Below are positions 8,548-17,913 of a stretch of 64,000 nt of DNA, in pieces. The stretch comes from Dyella sp. GSA-30 (GTDB lineage Bacteria > Pseudomonadota > Gammaproteobacteria > Xanthomonadales > Rhodanobacteraceae): NCBI RefSeq assembly GCF_027924605.1, contig NZ_AP027042.1:2705524-2769523 (forward strand), given 5' to 3'. The position numbers and the translations under genes were made by a program. Numbering within the stretch: position 1 is the stretch's first letter; each line of letters opens with the position of its first letter. Under the pieces are notes generated by a model. The model made no database searches. It saw only the letters and a list, made by a program, of their open reading frames with translations, and was not told the DNA's origin.

Positions 8548-9615
8548 ATGAACGGAATGAACCTCTACGCACCTTTTGCACAACGCAGTCTCAACCTGCG
8601 CAATCGGCTGGTGATTTCACCGATGTGCCAGTACTCCGCCGTCGATGGCGTGCCCAATGAATGGCATCTGGTCCATCTGGGCAGTCGCGCCGTCGGCGGT
8701 GCGGCGGTGATCGTGACCGAGGCGACGGCGGTGTCGCCGGAAGGACGTATTTCGCCCGGAGACGTCGGTCTGTGGAATCAGGTGCAACTGGATGCGTGGA
8801 AGCCGATCGTGCGTTTCATCGCGGCGCAAGAGGCGATCCCTGGCGTGCAGTTGGCGCATGCCGGCCGCAAGGCCAGCGCGCAGCGCCCCTGGGATGGCGG
8901 TGGCGCGTTGCGCGCCGATCAGGATCCATGGACCACGGTAGCGCCGTCGGCCGTTCCGTTCGACCAGGGTTGGCACGTGCCGCAGGCGCTCGACGATGTG
9001 GGTATCGCCAAGGTGATCGCGGATTTCCGCGCGGCGGCGGTGCGCTCGCTGGAGGCCGGCTTCCAACTGATCGAGCTTCATGCCGCGCACGGTTATCTGC
9101 TGCATCAGTTCCTCTCGCCGCTGAGCAATCATCGCGACGACGGCTACGGCGGCAGCTTCGAAAACCGTACCCGTCTGGTGCGCGAAGTGATCGCCGCAGT
9201 GCGTGAAGTGTGGCCTGAGCATCTGCCGTTATGGCTGCGCATTTCCGCTACCGATTGGGCCGAGGGTGGCTGGGATATCGATCAGAGCGTGCGACTGGCC
9301 GCGATGGTGCGTGAACTCGGCGTCGATCTGATCGATGTCTCCAGCGGCGGCCTGATACCGCATGTCAAAATTCCCCTCGAGCCCGGTTATCAGGTGCCCT
9401 TCGCTGCACGTATCCGCCGCGAGGCAAAGATCGCCACTGGCGCGGTTGGCCTGATTACCGAAGCCAACCAGGCCGCCGGTATCGTCGACGACGACGCGGC
9501 CGATCTGGTGCTGATTGCACGTGAAAGCCTGCGCGATCCGTACTTCCCGCGTCGCGCGGCGAAAACACTGGGTGCGGATATCGCCGCGCCGGCGCAATAT
9601 CTTAGAGCCTGGTAA
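8548..9615 (+). CDS. NADH:flavin oxidoreductase, Old Yellow Enzyme family (YqjM/XenA type)
   Basis: A protein of 355 residues forming an FMN-binding TIM barrel. PMCQYSA supplies Cys27 and Tyr29, diagnostic of the YqjM/XenA class, and QLAHAGRKAS plus HAAHGYLLHQFLSP contain the substrate-binding histidines and flavin contacts. These enzymes reduce activated C=C bonds with NAD(P)H. The stop lies only 10 bases before the pirin start, so the two are probably co-transcribed. Physiological substrate unknown. Confidence 0.9.
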   Translation: MNGMNLYAPFAQRSLNLRNRLVISPMCQYSAVDGVPNEWHLVHLGSRAVGGAAVIVTEATAVSPEGRISPGDVGLWNQVQLDAWKPIVRFIAAQEAIPGVQLAHAGRKASAQRPWDGGGALRADQDPWTTVAPSAVPFDQGWHVPQALDDVGIAKVIADFRAAAVRSLEAGFQLIELHAAHGYLLHQFLSPLSNHRDDGYGGSFENRTRLVREVIAAVREVWPEHLPLWLRISATDWAEGGWDIDQSVRLAAMVRELGVDLIDVSSGGLIPHVKIPLEPGYQVPFAARIRREAKIATGAVGLITEANQAAGIVDDDAADLVLIARESLRDPYFPRRAAKTLGADIAAPAQYLRAW

Positions 9616-9625
9616 GGAGTTCGAT

Positions 9626-10501
9626 ATGGAGCAACAGCCGATCTTGATCGATGGTCGCCAGCACGATCTGGGCGATGGGTTTGTAGTGCGGCGGCTGTTG
9701 CCCGTATTGCAGGCGCGGCACGTCGGGCCATTCGTGTTCTACGACCATATGGGGCCGGCCCAGTTTGCGCCGGGTCGCGGCATGGACGTACGGCCGCATC
9801 CGCATATCGGGCTGGCCACCGTCACGTGGTTGTTCGATGGCGCCATCCGGCATCGCGACAGCCTCGGCAGCGTCGCCGATATTCGGCCCGGCGAAGTGAA
9901 CTGGATGACTTCCGGCCATGGGATCGTCCATTCCGAGCGCACGCCGCCGGAAGAGCGTCGCGACGGACAGACGGTACACGGCATCCAGGTCTGGGTGGCC
10001 TTGCCACAGAGCGATGCCGAGGTGGATCCGGAGTTCCATCATCACGATGCCAGCCAGCTGCCGCGGATCGAGCGCGATGGCGCGTCGCTGGTCCTGATCG
10101 CCGGTACCGCCTATGGGCAGCAGTCGCCGGTGAAAGTGTTCGCGCCGATGTTCTTTGTCCAGGCGCATCTGAAGGCGGGCAGTGAACTGGAGTGGCCGAG
10201 TGAGCATGTCGAGCGCGGTTTGCATGTGATCGACGGCGAAGTGCAATGGGGTAGCCTGACGGTGGCCTCCCAGCGGATAGCGGTGCAGTCGGGCGAGAAG
10301 GCTGCGCCGCTGCGCGCCACCCAGGACAGCCGCGTCATGTTGTTTGGCGGTGCGCCGCTCGATGGCGAGCGCCACCTGTGGTGGAACTTCGTTGCCAGCA
10401 GCCGCGAGCGTATTGAAGAGGCCAAACAGGCCTGGGCCGAGCAGCGCTTTCCGCGTATTCCTGGCGACGATCAGGAGTTCATTCCGCTGCCGGAGCGCTG
10501 A
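9626..10501 (+). CDS. pirin family protein
   Basis: A protein of 291 residues with two cupin domains. The N-terminal cupin carries the full metal set of pirins: His58 and His60 in RPHPHIG, His102 and Glu104 in GHGIVHSE. Pirins bind Fe(II), and some oxidise quercetin or act as redox-sensing regulators. The start has AAGGAG upstream; a longer open frame to 9515 overlaps the preceding gene and is not used. Confidence 0.9.
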   Translation: MEQQPILIDGRQHDLGDGFVVRRLLPVLQARHVGPFVFYDHMGPAQFAPGRGMDVRPHPHIGLATVTWLFDGAIRHRDSLGSVADIRPGEVNWMTSGHGIVHSERTPPEERRDGQTVHGIQVWVALPQSDAEVDPEFHHHDASQLPRIERDGASLVLIAGTAYGQQSPVKVFAPMFFVQAHLKAGSELEWPSEHVERGLHVIDGEVQWGSLTVASQRIAVQSGEKAAPLRATQDSRVMLFGGAPLDGERHLWWNFVASSRERIEEAKQAWAEQRFPRIPGDDQEFIPLPER

Positions 10502-10564
10502 AGCTGCATCGATCGGGTCTTAGGGTTTAGGCTTGTCGCCATCGCTCCAGCGGAGGTTTGTCCC

Positions 10565-10867
10565 ATGTCCGGCTTTGCCAGCTTTCGCCAGTTCTACCCC
10601 TATTACCTGGGCGAGCACAGCAATGTGCAGTGCCGCCGCCTGCATTTTGTCGGCAGCACACTGGTGCTGCTGATCCTGCTTGCTGCGGTTTTCAGCGGGG
10701 CGTTGGTGTGGCTATGGCTGTTGCCGGTGGTGGGCTACGGCTTTGCCTGGGTCGGGCATTTCTTCTTCGAGAAGAATCGGCCGGCGACGTTTCGCCATCC
10801 GCTTTACAGCCTGATGGGCGACTGGGTGATGTTCTGGGATGTATTGCGCGGGCGCGTCAAGCTCTGA
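10565..10867 (+). CDS. DUF962/Mpo1-like membrane protein
   Basis: A protein of 100 residues with two closely spaced transmembrane segments (about residues 30-46 and 48-65). The signature GHFFFEKNRPATF followed by HPLYSLMGDWVMF is that of the DUF962 family, which includes yeast Mpo1, a dioxygenase for alpha-oxidation of 2-hydroxy fatty acids. Whether the bacterial member has that activity is not known. GGAGG lies eight bases before the start. Its stop abuts the end of the convergent cytochrome gene. Confidence 0.85.
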   Translation: MSGFASFRQFYPYYLGEHSNVQCRRLHFVGSTLVLLILLAAVFSGALVWLWLLPVVGYGFAWVGHFFFEKNRPATFRHPLYSLMGDWVMFWDVLRGRVKL

Positions 10868-11257
10868 TTAGCGGTACTGCTGATGACAGGAATGGCAGGC
10901 CTCGCCGATCGGCTTGAGTGCGGCGGCCAGGGCAGGGCAGTCGGCCGGCGCGGCCACCGCAGCGGCCTGAACGGCCGCATGCAGCTTGTCGGCAGCATCC
11001 AGGAACGGTTGGTCTACGCCAGGGAAAGCCGGCCCGATGTCTTGCGAAATCGTCAGCAGGCTGCCGAGTTGGGCATGCGTCTTGGCGGCGTCGCACTGCT
11101 TGGCCTTGACCGCGTTACCCAGTTCGCCGAAGTGATGGGACATCACCACCATCACCGAATGCGGCATCGGGTTGCGATCGCGCAGCGCATTCATCGAGAA
11201 AACGGTACCGATGACGCCGATCACCAGGCCCAGCACAATCAATAAAGCGGCACGCAT
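10868..11257 (-). CDS. membrane-anchored cytochrome c'-like protein
   Basis: A protein of 129 residues. An uncleaved or cleaved N-terminal hydrophobic segment (residues 3-21) exports it. The haem motif C121-H-S-C124-H125 lies nine residues from the C-terminus, as in class II cytochromes c (c', c556), which form a four-helix bundle. Likely an envelope electron carrier or gas-binding protein. The sixth ligand cannot be assigned. Confidence 0.8.
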   Translation of the reverse strand: MRAALLIVLGLVIGVIGTVFSMNALRDRNPMPHSVMVVMSHHFGELGNAVKAKQCDAAKTHAQLGSLLTISQDIGPAFPGVDQPFLDAADKLHAAVQAAAVAAPADCPALAAALKPIGEACHSCHQQYR

Positions 11258-11397
11258 CGTCGGTTCCCTTCTCGATTCGAATCAGTGCGGGAGGGTAGCA
11301 CAGGCTTTGCGACCGCTTCCCGGATAAAATGACACGCTGGTTTTCAGGAATTCGTTCACATGTCCCGCCGTACCCGTTTCTTCATCCAGGCTCGCGC

Positions 11398-12201
11398 ATG
11401 AGCACCCAGGCGCAACAGAATCAGGCACAGCATGCCGAACGCTTTGCCGGTGTGGAAAGGCTCTATGGTGTCGGCAGCCTGGAGAAATTTGCGCGCAGTC
11501 ATGTCGCTGTCATTGGCGTCGGCGGCGTGGGCTCGTGGGCGGCCGAGGCACTGGCCCGAACCGGCGTGGGTCGATTGACGCTGATCGACGCGGACGAAGT
11601 GTGCGTGTCCAATACAAATCGTCAGCTGCATGCGCTCGATGGCGAATACGGCAAGCCGAAGGTCGGCGTGGTCGCCGCGCGTGCGCACGCGATCAATCCG
11701 GGTATCCACCTGGAAGCGATCGAACGGTTTCTTACGCCGGCGACCATGGATGAATTGCTCGATCGCGACTACGACGTGGTGCTCGACGCCTGCGACGCGT
11801 TTCGCGTCAAGCTCGAAGCGATCGCCTGGTGCCGGCGTCGCAAGCTGCCGATGGTGACGGTGGGCTCGGCCGGTGGCCGCACCGACCCGACCCAGATCCG
11901 CGTGCGCGATCTGTCGCGCACCGAACACGATGCGATGTTCAGCCTGATCCGGAAAAAGCTGCGCCAGGATTTCAATTTTCCGCGCAACCCTGATCGTTAC
12001 TTCGGCGTATCGGCCGTGTACTCGCTGCAGAACGTGCAGTATCCACAGCCCGATGGCACCGTTTGCGGCACACGCCCGCCAGGCGGCGATGCATTGAACC
12101 TGGCCTGCGGCGGCGGCCTCGGCGCGGCGACCCATGTGACCGGGGCGTTTGCGTTTGCGGCGGTGGGGAAAGTTGTCGAAAGAATTCTTGAGAAGAAGTG
12201 A
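11398..12201 (+). CDS. tcdA: tRNA threonylcarbamoyladenosine dehydratase
   Basis: A protein of 267 residues of the ThiF/E1-like family. GVGGVGSWAAEALAR (from residue 40) is the ATP-binding glycine loop, followed by LIDADEVCVSNTNRQ, which is typical of TcdA (YgdL/CsdL). The enzyme cyclises t6A at position 37 of ANN-decoding tRNAs to ct6A using ATP. An open frame reaches 11329, but ATG at 11398 gives the family length and the expected N-terminus. Confidence 0.92.
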   Translation: MSTQAQQNQAQHAERFAGVERLYGVGSLEKFARSHVAVIGVGGVGSWAAEALARTGVGRLTLIDADEVCVSNTNRQLHALDGEYGKPKVGVVAARAHAINPGIHLEAIERFLTPATMDELLDRDYDVVLDACDAFRVKLEAIAWCRRRKLPMVTVGSAGGRTDPTQIRVRDLSRTEHDAMFSLIRKKLRQDFNFPRNPDRYFGVSAVYSLQNVQYPQPDGTVCGTRPPGGDALNLACGGGLGAATHVTGAFAFAAVGKVVERILEKK

Positions 12202-12324
12202 AGCCGGCGACTTTGTCGCATGTAAAGTCGCTCACTTTGTTCGCTGGAAAGGGTAAAGAGAAAAAGCACGGTTTTACGGCTTTCCTCTTTACCCTTTACA
12301 GGTCGCGCTAGCGACCGGCTTCAC
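12199..12324. terminator. nested inverted repeat / convergent terminator region
   Basis: An inner 13-bp perfect inverted repeat AAAGGGTAAAGAG/CTCTTTACCCTTT (12248-12260 and 12285-12297) sits inside an outer 10-bp repeat GTGAAGCCGG/CCGGCTTCAC. It fills the gap between the converging tcdA and phaB-like genes and may terminate both. The 24-base loop is longer than in a standard terminator. Confidence 0.5.
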
Positions 12325-12344
12325 AGCGAGCGCTGCGAGCGGCT

Positions 12345-13085
12345 TTACCAACCCATGTAGTGACCGCCATTGATCGCCAGATTCGCCCCGGTGATCCAGC
12401 TGGCTTCTTCACCGGTGAAAAACGCCACGGCATGCGCGATTTCCTCGGGCTTGCCCAGGCGTCCCACCGGAATCTGCGCGATGATTTTCTCGCGGACTTC
12501 TTCGGGCACCGCCATCACCATATCCGTACCCACGTAACCCGGTGACACCGTGTTCACGGTGACGCCGAAGCGTGCGTTCTCTTGCGCAAGCGAAATGGTG
12601 AAGCCGTGCATGCCGGCCTTCGCCGCCGCGTAGTTGGCCTGACCGTACTGGCCTTTCTGGCCGTTGATCGAGCTGATCTGCACGATGCGGCCCCAGCGCT
12701 TGTTGCGCATGTTTTCGATCACCGGGCGCGTGACGTTGAAGCAGGCATTGAGGTTGGTGTTGACCACCTCGGTCCACTGCTCGTAGGTCATCTTGTGGAA
12801 TGTGGTGTCGCGCGTGATACCGGCGTTGTTGACCAGGATCTCCACCGGGCCCAGCTTGCTGTTGATCGCCTCGACCATCGTTTCGCAGGCGGCGGGCTCA
12901 CCCACGTCACCGGGAACCAGCAAGACCTCGATGCCTTCGCGGTTCATCGCATCGCGCCATGCTTCGGCCTTGGCCTGATCGCGATAGTTGGTGGCGACCC
13001 GATGGCCTTGGCGAGCCAGATAACGAATGATCGCGCTGCCGATGCCGCCAGTACCGCCAGTGACCAATGCCGTGCGTTGCGTCAT
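12345..13085 (-). CDS. phaB: acetoacetyl-CoA reductase-like short-chain dehydrogenase
   Basis: A protein of 246 residues with the SDR cofactor motif TGGTGGIG (9-16), NNAG (86-89), and the Ser139-Tyr152-Lys156 catalytic set. The segment ITRDTTFHKM and the C-terminal NGGHYMGW ending are typical of PhaB, which reduces acetoacetyl-CoA to (R)-3-hydroxybutyryl-CoA with NADPH. No phaC or phaA lies nearby, so a role in polyhydroxybutyrate synthesis is an inference; a FabG-like role is the alternative. GAGGAG precedes ATG 13085. Confidence 0.82.
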   Translation of the reverse strand: MTQRTALVTGGTGGIGSAIIRYLARQGHRVATNYRDQAKAEAWRDAMNREGIEVLLVPGDVGEPAACETMVEAINSKLGPVEILVNNAGITRDTTFHKMTYEQWTEVVNTNLNACFNVTRPVIENMRNKRWGRIVQISSINGQKGQYGQANYAAAKAGMHGFTISLAQENARFGVTVNTVSPGYVGTDMVMAVPEEVREKIIAQIPVGRLGKPEEIAHAVAFFTGEEASWITGANLAINGGHYMGW

Positions 13086-13241
13086 ACCTCGTCTCCTCAA
13101 CTGTTTGGATGTCCATTTCGCAGCACCGTCTACGCGGTGAAACTCCGACGCAAACAGCCTAGCGATGGATCATGGCAGAACGTTGGCGTTCCGGGAACGC
13201 TGTTTGTGCGTAAAGATCGTGCTTAGTTCATCGAAGCAAGA

Positions 13242-14105
13242 TTACGCGTGACGTTCGCTGCAGTGCGGTAAGGCGCTAGGGTCGAAATGGCGCAGCGCAT
13301 CTTGCAGCAATGTGTCTACGTCATGGCTGATGTTCGACGTGTCGACATCGAGAAAAGCCAGTGCGCGACGCAGCGCGGGCAGTGGATTCATGGGATCGAC
13401 AGGCAGGGCGCCATCGGATTTGGACAGCTTGCGGCCTTCATCATCCAGCGCCAACGGCAAATGCAGATAAGCCGGTGTCGTCAGGCCCAGGCAGCGTTGC
13501 AGCCAGATCTGTCTGGCGGTCGAATCAAGCAGGTCATGGCCGCGTACCACTTCGGTAATGCCTTGATCTGCATCGTCGACCACACAAGCCAGTTGATAGG
13601 CGTAGAAACCTTCCACACGCTTGATGACGAAGTCGCCGGCGGCCTCTCGCAGGTGCTGGCGTTGCTCGCCCTGCAGGCCATCGGTAAAGACGATCTCGAT
13701 ATCCGGGACGCGTATCCGCCACGCCGGCGGTCGCAAAGGGTCCGATGCTGCGACGCAATATCCGTCGCGGTGCATGCCGCCGCTAGCCGCCAGATCGCTA
13801 CGGCTGCACCAGCAGGGGAACACCAGATCGGCGGCACGAAGACGCTCAAAAGCGACGTCGTACGCTGCACTGCGTTCGGATTGGTACATGGCGGGTCGAT
13901 CGGCCAGCAATCCGAAGGCGGGTAGCGCGGCCAGGATGCTTTGCGCCGATCCGGGCACTTCGCGCGGCGGGTCGATGTCTTCCACCCGCAAGAGCCATTG
14001 CCCGCCGGCATGCCGCGCGCAAAGCCAGCTGCCCACCGCGGCCACCAGGGAACCGAAATGCAGCCGGCCGGTCGGAGAGGGGGCAAAGCGTCCGCGGTAA
14101 CTCAT
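13242..14105 (-). CDS. gluQ: glutamyl-Q tRNA(Asp) synthetase
   Basis: A protein of 287 residues, a class I synthetase catalytic core without an anticodon-binding domain. FAPSPTGRLHFGSL contains the HIGH-equivalent motif and RKLSKSDG the KMSKS-equivalent. Cysteines in FPCWCSRSD can bind zinc. GluQ-RS attaches glutamate to queuosine-34 of tRNA(Asp). Length matches the family (about 290-300). The gene is divergent from htpX. Confidence 0.93.
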   Translation of the reverse strand: MSYRGRFAPSPTGRLHFGSLVAAVGSWLCARHAGGQWLLRVEDIDPPREVPGSAQSILAALPAFGLLADRPAMYQSERSAAYDVAFERLRAADLVFPCWCSRSDLAASGGMHRDGYCVAASDPLRPPAWRIRVPDIEIVFTDGLQGEQRQHLREAAGDFVIKRVEGFYAYQLACVVDDADQGITEVVRGHDLLDSTARQIWLQRCLGLTTPAYLHLPLALDDEGRKLSKSDGALPVDPMNPLPALRRALAFLDVDTSNISHDVDTLLQDALRHFDPSALPHCSERHA

Positions 14106-14185
14106 CGGTGCGATTTTAGAAGATCGAACCCCGGAGTTCGCAACGCTTTTTGAACGGCCGGTGGGACCAGGTCGCTGCGGCTACC

Positions 14186-14213
14186 CTTGAAACTCACCGG
14201 TATAGCCACGATT
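14186..14213 (+). promoter_or_regulatory. possible heat-shock (sigma-32) promoter before htpX
   Basis: CTTGAAA at 14186-14192 matches the sigma-32 -35 box exactly. After 13 bases comes CCACGATT, only a partial match to the -10 box CCCCATNT. htpX is heat-inducible in other Proteobacteria. Confidence 0.3.
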
Positions 14214-14258
14214 CTTGTTAGGGTTACACCCCCTTTCATGACTGCCCGAGAGACAGCC

Positions 14259-15149
14259 ATGCGACGCATCGCATTATTCCTGCTTACCAATATCGCCGTT
14301 CTTTTCCTGCTGAGCATCGTCTGCCATCTGTTTGGCATCGATCAGTGGGCTGCCTCCCGTGGTTACGGTGGCATGACCGGGCTACTGATCTATGCCGCCG
14401 TCTTCGGCATGGGGGGCGCTTTCATTTCGCTGGCCATGTCCAAATGGATGGCCAAGATGTCCACCGGCGCCCGGGTGATCGAGCAGCCGCAGAACGAAGG
14501 CGAGCGCTGGCTGGTCGAGACCGTGCGCCGCCACGCCCAGGCTGCCGGTATCGGCATGCCGGAGGTGGCGATCTACGACGCCCCGGACATGAACGCCTTC
14601 GCCACCGGCATGAGCAAGAACAGCTCGCTGGTGGCAGTCAGCACCGGCCTGTTGCAACAGATGGACCGCGAGCAGGTGTCGGCCGTGCTCGGCCACGAGA
14701 TCGGCCACATCGCCAACGGCGACATGGTCACGCTCACCCTGATCCAGGGCGTGGTCAATACCCTGGTGATCGTGGCGGCGCGCGTGGTCGGTCGAATGGT
14801 CGACAGCTGGCTGTCGGGTGGCCGCGACAATCGCGATGGCGGCGGCATCGGTTATTTCGTGACGGTGATGGTGCTGCAGCTGGTTTTCGGCCTGTTCGCC
14901 TCGATGATCGTGATGGCGTTCTCGCGCTGGCGCGAATTCCGCGCCGACGCAGCCGGCGCCAGTCTGGCCGGGCGCGCGTCGATGATCTCCGCGCTGCAGC
15001 GCCTGCAGGCGGGTCACGGTGAGACCACGCTGCCGCAGACGATTGCCGCGTTCGGTATTTCCGGTCATCTGGCCGGGGGCTTCAAGCGCCTGTTCATGAG
15101 CCACCCGCCGCTTGAAGAGCGCATCGCGGCGCTGCAAAAGCAGGTCTGA
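14259..15149 (+). CDS. htpX: membrane zinc metalloprotease HtpX
   Basis: A protein of 296 residues (family about 290) with two N-terminal membrane helices (5-24 and 38-60), the zinc motif H146-E-I-G-H150 on the cytoplasmic face, and two further helices (about 160-215). Glu in FRADAAGA is the third zinc ligand region. HtpX degrades damaged membrane proteins alongside FtsH. The frame is open upstream to 14187, but ATG 14259 fits the family start MRRIALFLLTN. Confidence 0.94.
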   Translation: MRRIALFLLTNIAVLFLLSIVCHLFGIDQWAASRGYGGMTGLLIYAAVFGMGGAFISLAMSKWMAKMSTGARVIEQPQNEGERWLVETVRRHAQAAGIGMPEVAIYDAPDMNAFATGMSKNSSLVAVSTGLLQQMDREQVSAVLGHEIGHIANGDMVTLTLIQGVVNTLVIVAARVVGRMVDSWLSGGRDNRDGGGIGYFVTVMVLQLVFGLFASMIVMAFSRWREFRADAAGASLAGRASMISALQRLQAGHGETTLPQTIAAFGISGHLAGGFKRLFMSHPPLEERIAALQKQV

Positions 15150-15167
15150 ACATTCCGGTAGCAAGGC

Positions 15168-15205
15168 GGGCGCCTGACTAAGGCGCCCATTCGCTTTTTC
15201 CCTTT
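15168..15205 (+). terminator. terminator of htpX
   Basis: Stem GGGCGCC/GGCGCCC (15168-15174 and 15182-15188) with a 7-base loop, followed by ATTCGCTTTTTCCCTTTT. Confidence 0.65.
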
Positions 15206-15232
15206 TCTCACTCCATCGACTTTCAAGTTGCC

Positions 15233-17089
15233 ATGACCGCCGAAACCCATAAGTTCCAGGCCGAAGTCGCTCAGGTGCTCCACCTGGTCACGCACTCGCT
15301 TTATTCGCACAAGGAAATCTTCCTGCGCGAGCTCATCTCCAATGCATCGGACGCGTGCGACAAGCTGCGCTTCGAATCGATCGCCCAGCCCGACCTGCTG
15401 GGCGGCGACGGTGAATTGCATATCGATGTCAGTTGGGACCCGCAGGCACGCACCGTCACCGTGCGCGACAACGGCATCGGCATGACACGCGATGAAGTGG
15501 TCGCCAACATTGGCACGATCGCCAGCTCCGGCACCCGTCGTTTTCTCGAAGCCATGTCCAGCGAGCAGAAGACCGACGCACGCCTGATCGGCCAGTTCGG
15601 CGTGGGCTTCTATTCCGCGTTCGTGGTCGCTGACCGCGTCACTGTGTTGACCCGCCGCGCCGGCGCTACCGAGGGCGTGAAGTGGGAGAGTGACGGCAAG
15701 GGCGAGTACTCGCTCGAATCGACCGAATTGTCCGAGCGCGGCACCCAGGTGATCCTGCATCTGAAGGCCGACGAAGACGAGTTCCTGAAGCCCTGGACCT
15801 TGAAGTCGCTGATTACGCGTTACTCCGATCATGTCGCCTTCCCGATTCGCATGCCCAAGGAAGAAGACGGCAAGCCGGGCAGCGAATGGGATACGGTCAA
15901 CGCCGCCTCCGCGCTGTGGACCAAGCCGAAATCGGAGATCAGCGACGAGGACTACCAGAGCTTCTACAAGTCGCTCGGTCACGACTTCAACGATGCGCTG
16001 GCCTGGACGCATAACCGCGTCGAGGGCAGCCAGAGTTTCACCACGCTGCTTTATCTCCCGGCGCAGCCACCGTTCGATCTGATGATGGGCGGGCGCGACG
16101 AGCGCAAGGGGCTCAAGCTCTATATCAAGCGTGTTTTCATCATGGATGCTGCCGAAGAGTTGCTGCCGAACTATCTGCGCTTCGTGCGTGGTGTGGTCGA
16201 CGCGGACGATCTGCCGCTCAACGTGAGCCGCGAAATCCTGCAGCAGAATCGTCAGCTCGATCGCATCAAGGCGGCCTGCGTCAAGCGCGTGCTGGACCTG
16301 ATCGAAAAGCTGGCCCGCGACGAGCCGGAGAAATTCGCGACCTTCTACAAGGCCTTCGGCAACACGTTGAAGGAAGGCATCGCCGAAGATCACGCCAACA
16401 AGGAACGCATCGCAAAGCTGCTGCGTTTCGCTTCGACCAAGGGCGATGGCGCGGCACAGACCGTGTCGCTTGACGATGTCGTCGGCCGGTTGCCGGTGGG
16501 CCAGGACACGATCTGGTACATCACCGCCGACAGCTATGCGGCGGCGGTCGGCAGCCCGCAGCTAGAGGCCTTCAAGGCCAAGGGCGTCGAAGTCCTGCTG
16601 ATGTTCGATCGTATCGACGAGTGGATGCTTGGCAGCCTCAACGAGTATGCCGGCAAGAAGCTCAAGAACGTCGCCAAGGGCGAGCTGCCGCTGGACGAAG
16701 CCGACAAGAAGCAGCAGGAGGAAGCCACCAAGGCCGCCGAGCCGTTGCTGGTCAAGCTGAAAGAGCTGCTCGGTGATCGCGTGGCCGACGTACGCGTTTC
16801 CGCCCGCCTGACCGACTCACCGTCGTGTCTGGCATTGAGCGATTACGAAATGGCCCCGCATCTGGCGCGCCTGTTGCGCGAAGCCGGTCATGACATGCCC
16901 GAAAGCAAGCCGACGCTGGAGATCAATCCGCAGCATGCCTTGCTTAAGCGCGTCGAGGCGGAGGCTGATACCGGCAAGGCGAAGGATCTGGCCAACCTGC
17001 TGCTTGAGCAGGCGGAGATTTCCGCGGGGGCACAGTTGCCGGATCCGGCGGCGTTTGTGCAGCGGATGAATCGCGTGCTGTTGGGCTGA
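15233..17089 (+). CDS. htpG: molecular chaperone HtpG (Hsp90)
   Basis: A protein of 618 residues, the usual bacterial Hsp90 length. The N-terminal ATPase domain shows ELISNASDACDKLR, VRDNGIGM and GQFGVGFYSAF (Bergerat ATP-binding fold). The middle domain contains YIKRVFIMD and PLNVSREILQ, and the C-terminal dimerisation domain follows. It works in the cytoplasm with DnaK. No strong Shine-Dalgarno is seen before ATG 15233. It lies directly after htpX, a pairing of two stress genes separated by a terminator. Confidence 0.97.
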   Translation: MTAETHKFQAEVAQVLHLVTHSLYSHKEIFLRELISNASDACDKLRFESIAQPDLLGGDGELHIDVSWDPQARTVTVRDNGIGMTRDEVVANIGTIASSGTRRFLEAMSSEQKTDARLIGQFGVGFYSAFVVADRVTVLTRRAGATEGVKWESDGKGEYSLESTELSERGTQVILHLKADEDEFLKPWTLKSLITRYSDHVAFPIRMPKEEDGKPGSEWDTVNAASALWTKPKSEISDEDYQSFYKSLGHDFNDALAWTHNRVEGSQSFTTLLYLPAQPPFDLMMGGRDERKGLKLYIKRVFIMDAAEELLPNYLRFVRGVVDADDLPLNVSREILQQNRQLDRIKAACVKRVLDLIEKLARDEPEKFATFYKAFGNTLKEGIAEDHANKERIAKLLRFASTKGDGAAQTVSLDDVVGRLPVGQDTIWYITADSYAAAVGSPQLEAFKAKGVEVLLMFDRIDEWMLGSLNEYAGKKLKNVAKGELPLDEADKKQQEEATKAAEPLLVKLKELLGDRVADVRVSARLTDSPSCLALSDYEMAPHLARLLREAGHDMPESKPTLEINPQHALLKRVEAEADTGKAKDLANLLLEQAEISAGAQLPDPAAFVQRMNRVLLG

Positions 17090-17112
17090 GGCGTTTAAAG
17101 CCCTTTCCTATT

Positions 17113-17140
17113 CGTCATCCCGGCCTACGCCGGGATGACG
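17113..17140. repeat. REP element, CGTCATCCCGGC family
   Basis: Perfect 12-bp palindromic arms CGTCATCCCGGC/GCCGGGATGACG with loop CTAC, immediately downstream of htpG. The same family occurs at 43068-43176, 53249-53278 and 57875-58317. Confidence 0.85.
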
Positions 17141-17173
17141 AGTAGGAGTGGATTTGGGAGTTGGTTGTACGTA

Positions 17174-17203
17174 GGCCTCCGGCATGTGACGGAGGCTTTT
17201 TTT
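17174..17203 (+). terminator. terminator downstream of htpG
   Basis: Stem GCCTCCG/CGGAGGC (17175-17181 and 17190-17196) with an 8-base loop and a following T7 tract. Confidence 0.75.
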
Positions 17204-17243
17204 GTCATGCTATGTTGTCCCAAGGCCAAGGGGACAACCGCCT

Positions 17244-17906
17244 ATGTCATGGCATCAACTCAATGTTGGCGCACATATAGCGATGGGCGTACTCGGTCTG
17301 TTGGCAGGCCTGATCCCGCTTTGCTCAAGCAAGGGTTCCACCATTCATCGGCGCGCCGGTCGCGTGTTCGTTTACCTTGCTGGCGTCGTATTGGCCACGG
17401 CCGTGATTGCCGATGTATTTTTTCCGGTGCCCATGACGCTGGTGGCGGTAACCCTGTCGGCAAGCTATCAATACGTCAGCAGCCTGCGCGCGTTGCATCT
17501 ACGTACGTCGCCACCGGGCCTGCTCGATGCCGCCCTTGCAGGAGCGACCCTGCTGGCCTGCGGGTTTTTCATCATGTCGATGGGGAAGGGCAATGCGTCC
17601 TTCACGCCGGCGATCGGCTATTCCACCATCGGTTACGTGGCGATCGTGGCCATCTACGATCTGTCTCGTGGTTTCTGGGGTGAGCTCTGGCTTCGTCGCG
17701 TGCGCCCGCTCGATCACGGCCTGAAGATGACCGGCGTGTATTTCGCCATGCTATCGGCTGGTGCAGGTAATCTGCTGCGTGGGTTGCAGCCGTGGAGCCA
17801 GATACTTCCCTCGGTGGTTGGCACACTCGTGCTCATCGCGCTCGCCGTCCGTTATATCCGCCGATGGCATGCTGTCACGGCCAATGCCATGCCGATCGTG
17901 GAATAA
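17244..17906 (+). CDS. DUF2306-like integral membrane protein
   Basis: A protein of 220 residues with about six or seven predicted membrane helices. The segment GSTIHRRAGRVFVYLA after the first helix resembles the HRxxGRVF signature of DUF2306 proteins, whose function is unknown. ATG 17244 lies 12 bases after AAGGGGA; an alternative ATG at 17202 lies inside the upstream terminator and is unlikely. It is followed after 7 bases by the AEC-family transporter and is probably co-transcribed with it. Confidence 0.7.
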   Translation: MSWHQLNVGAHIAMGVLGLLAGLIPLCSSKGSTIHRRAGRVFVYLAGVVLATAVIADVFFPVPMTLVAVTLSASYQYVSSLRALHLRTSPPGLLDAALAGATLLACGFFIMSMGKGNASFTPAIGYSTIGYVAIVAIYDLSRGFWGELWLRRVRPLDHGLKMTGVYFAMLSAGAGNLLRGLQPWSQILPSVVGTLVLIALAVRYIRRWHAVTANAMPIVE

Positions 17907-17913
17907 ACGACTA

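Noticed and set aside
15065..16393. 442-codon minus-strand frame opposite htpX/htpG
   Set aside because: It would cross the end of htpX and half of htpG; no motif and no ribosome site.
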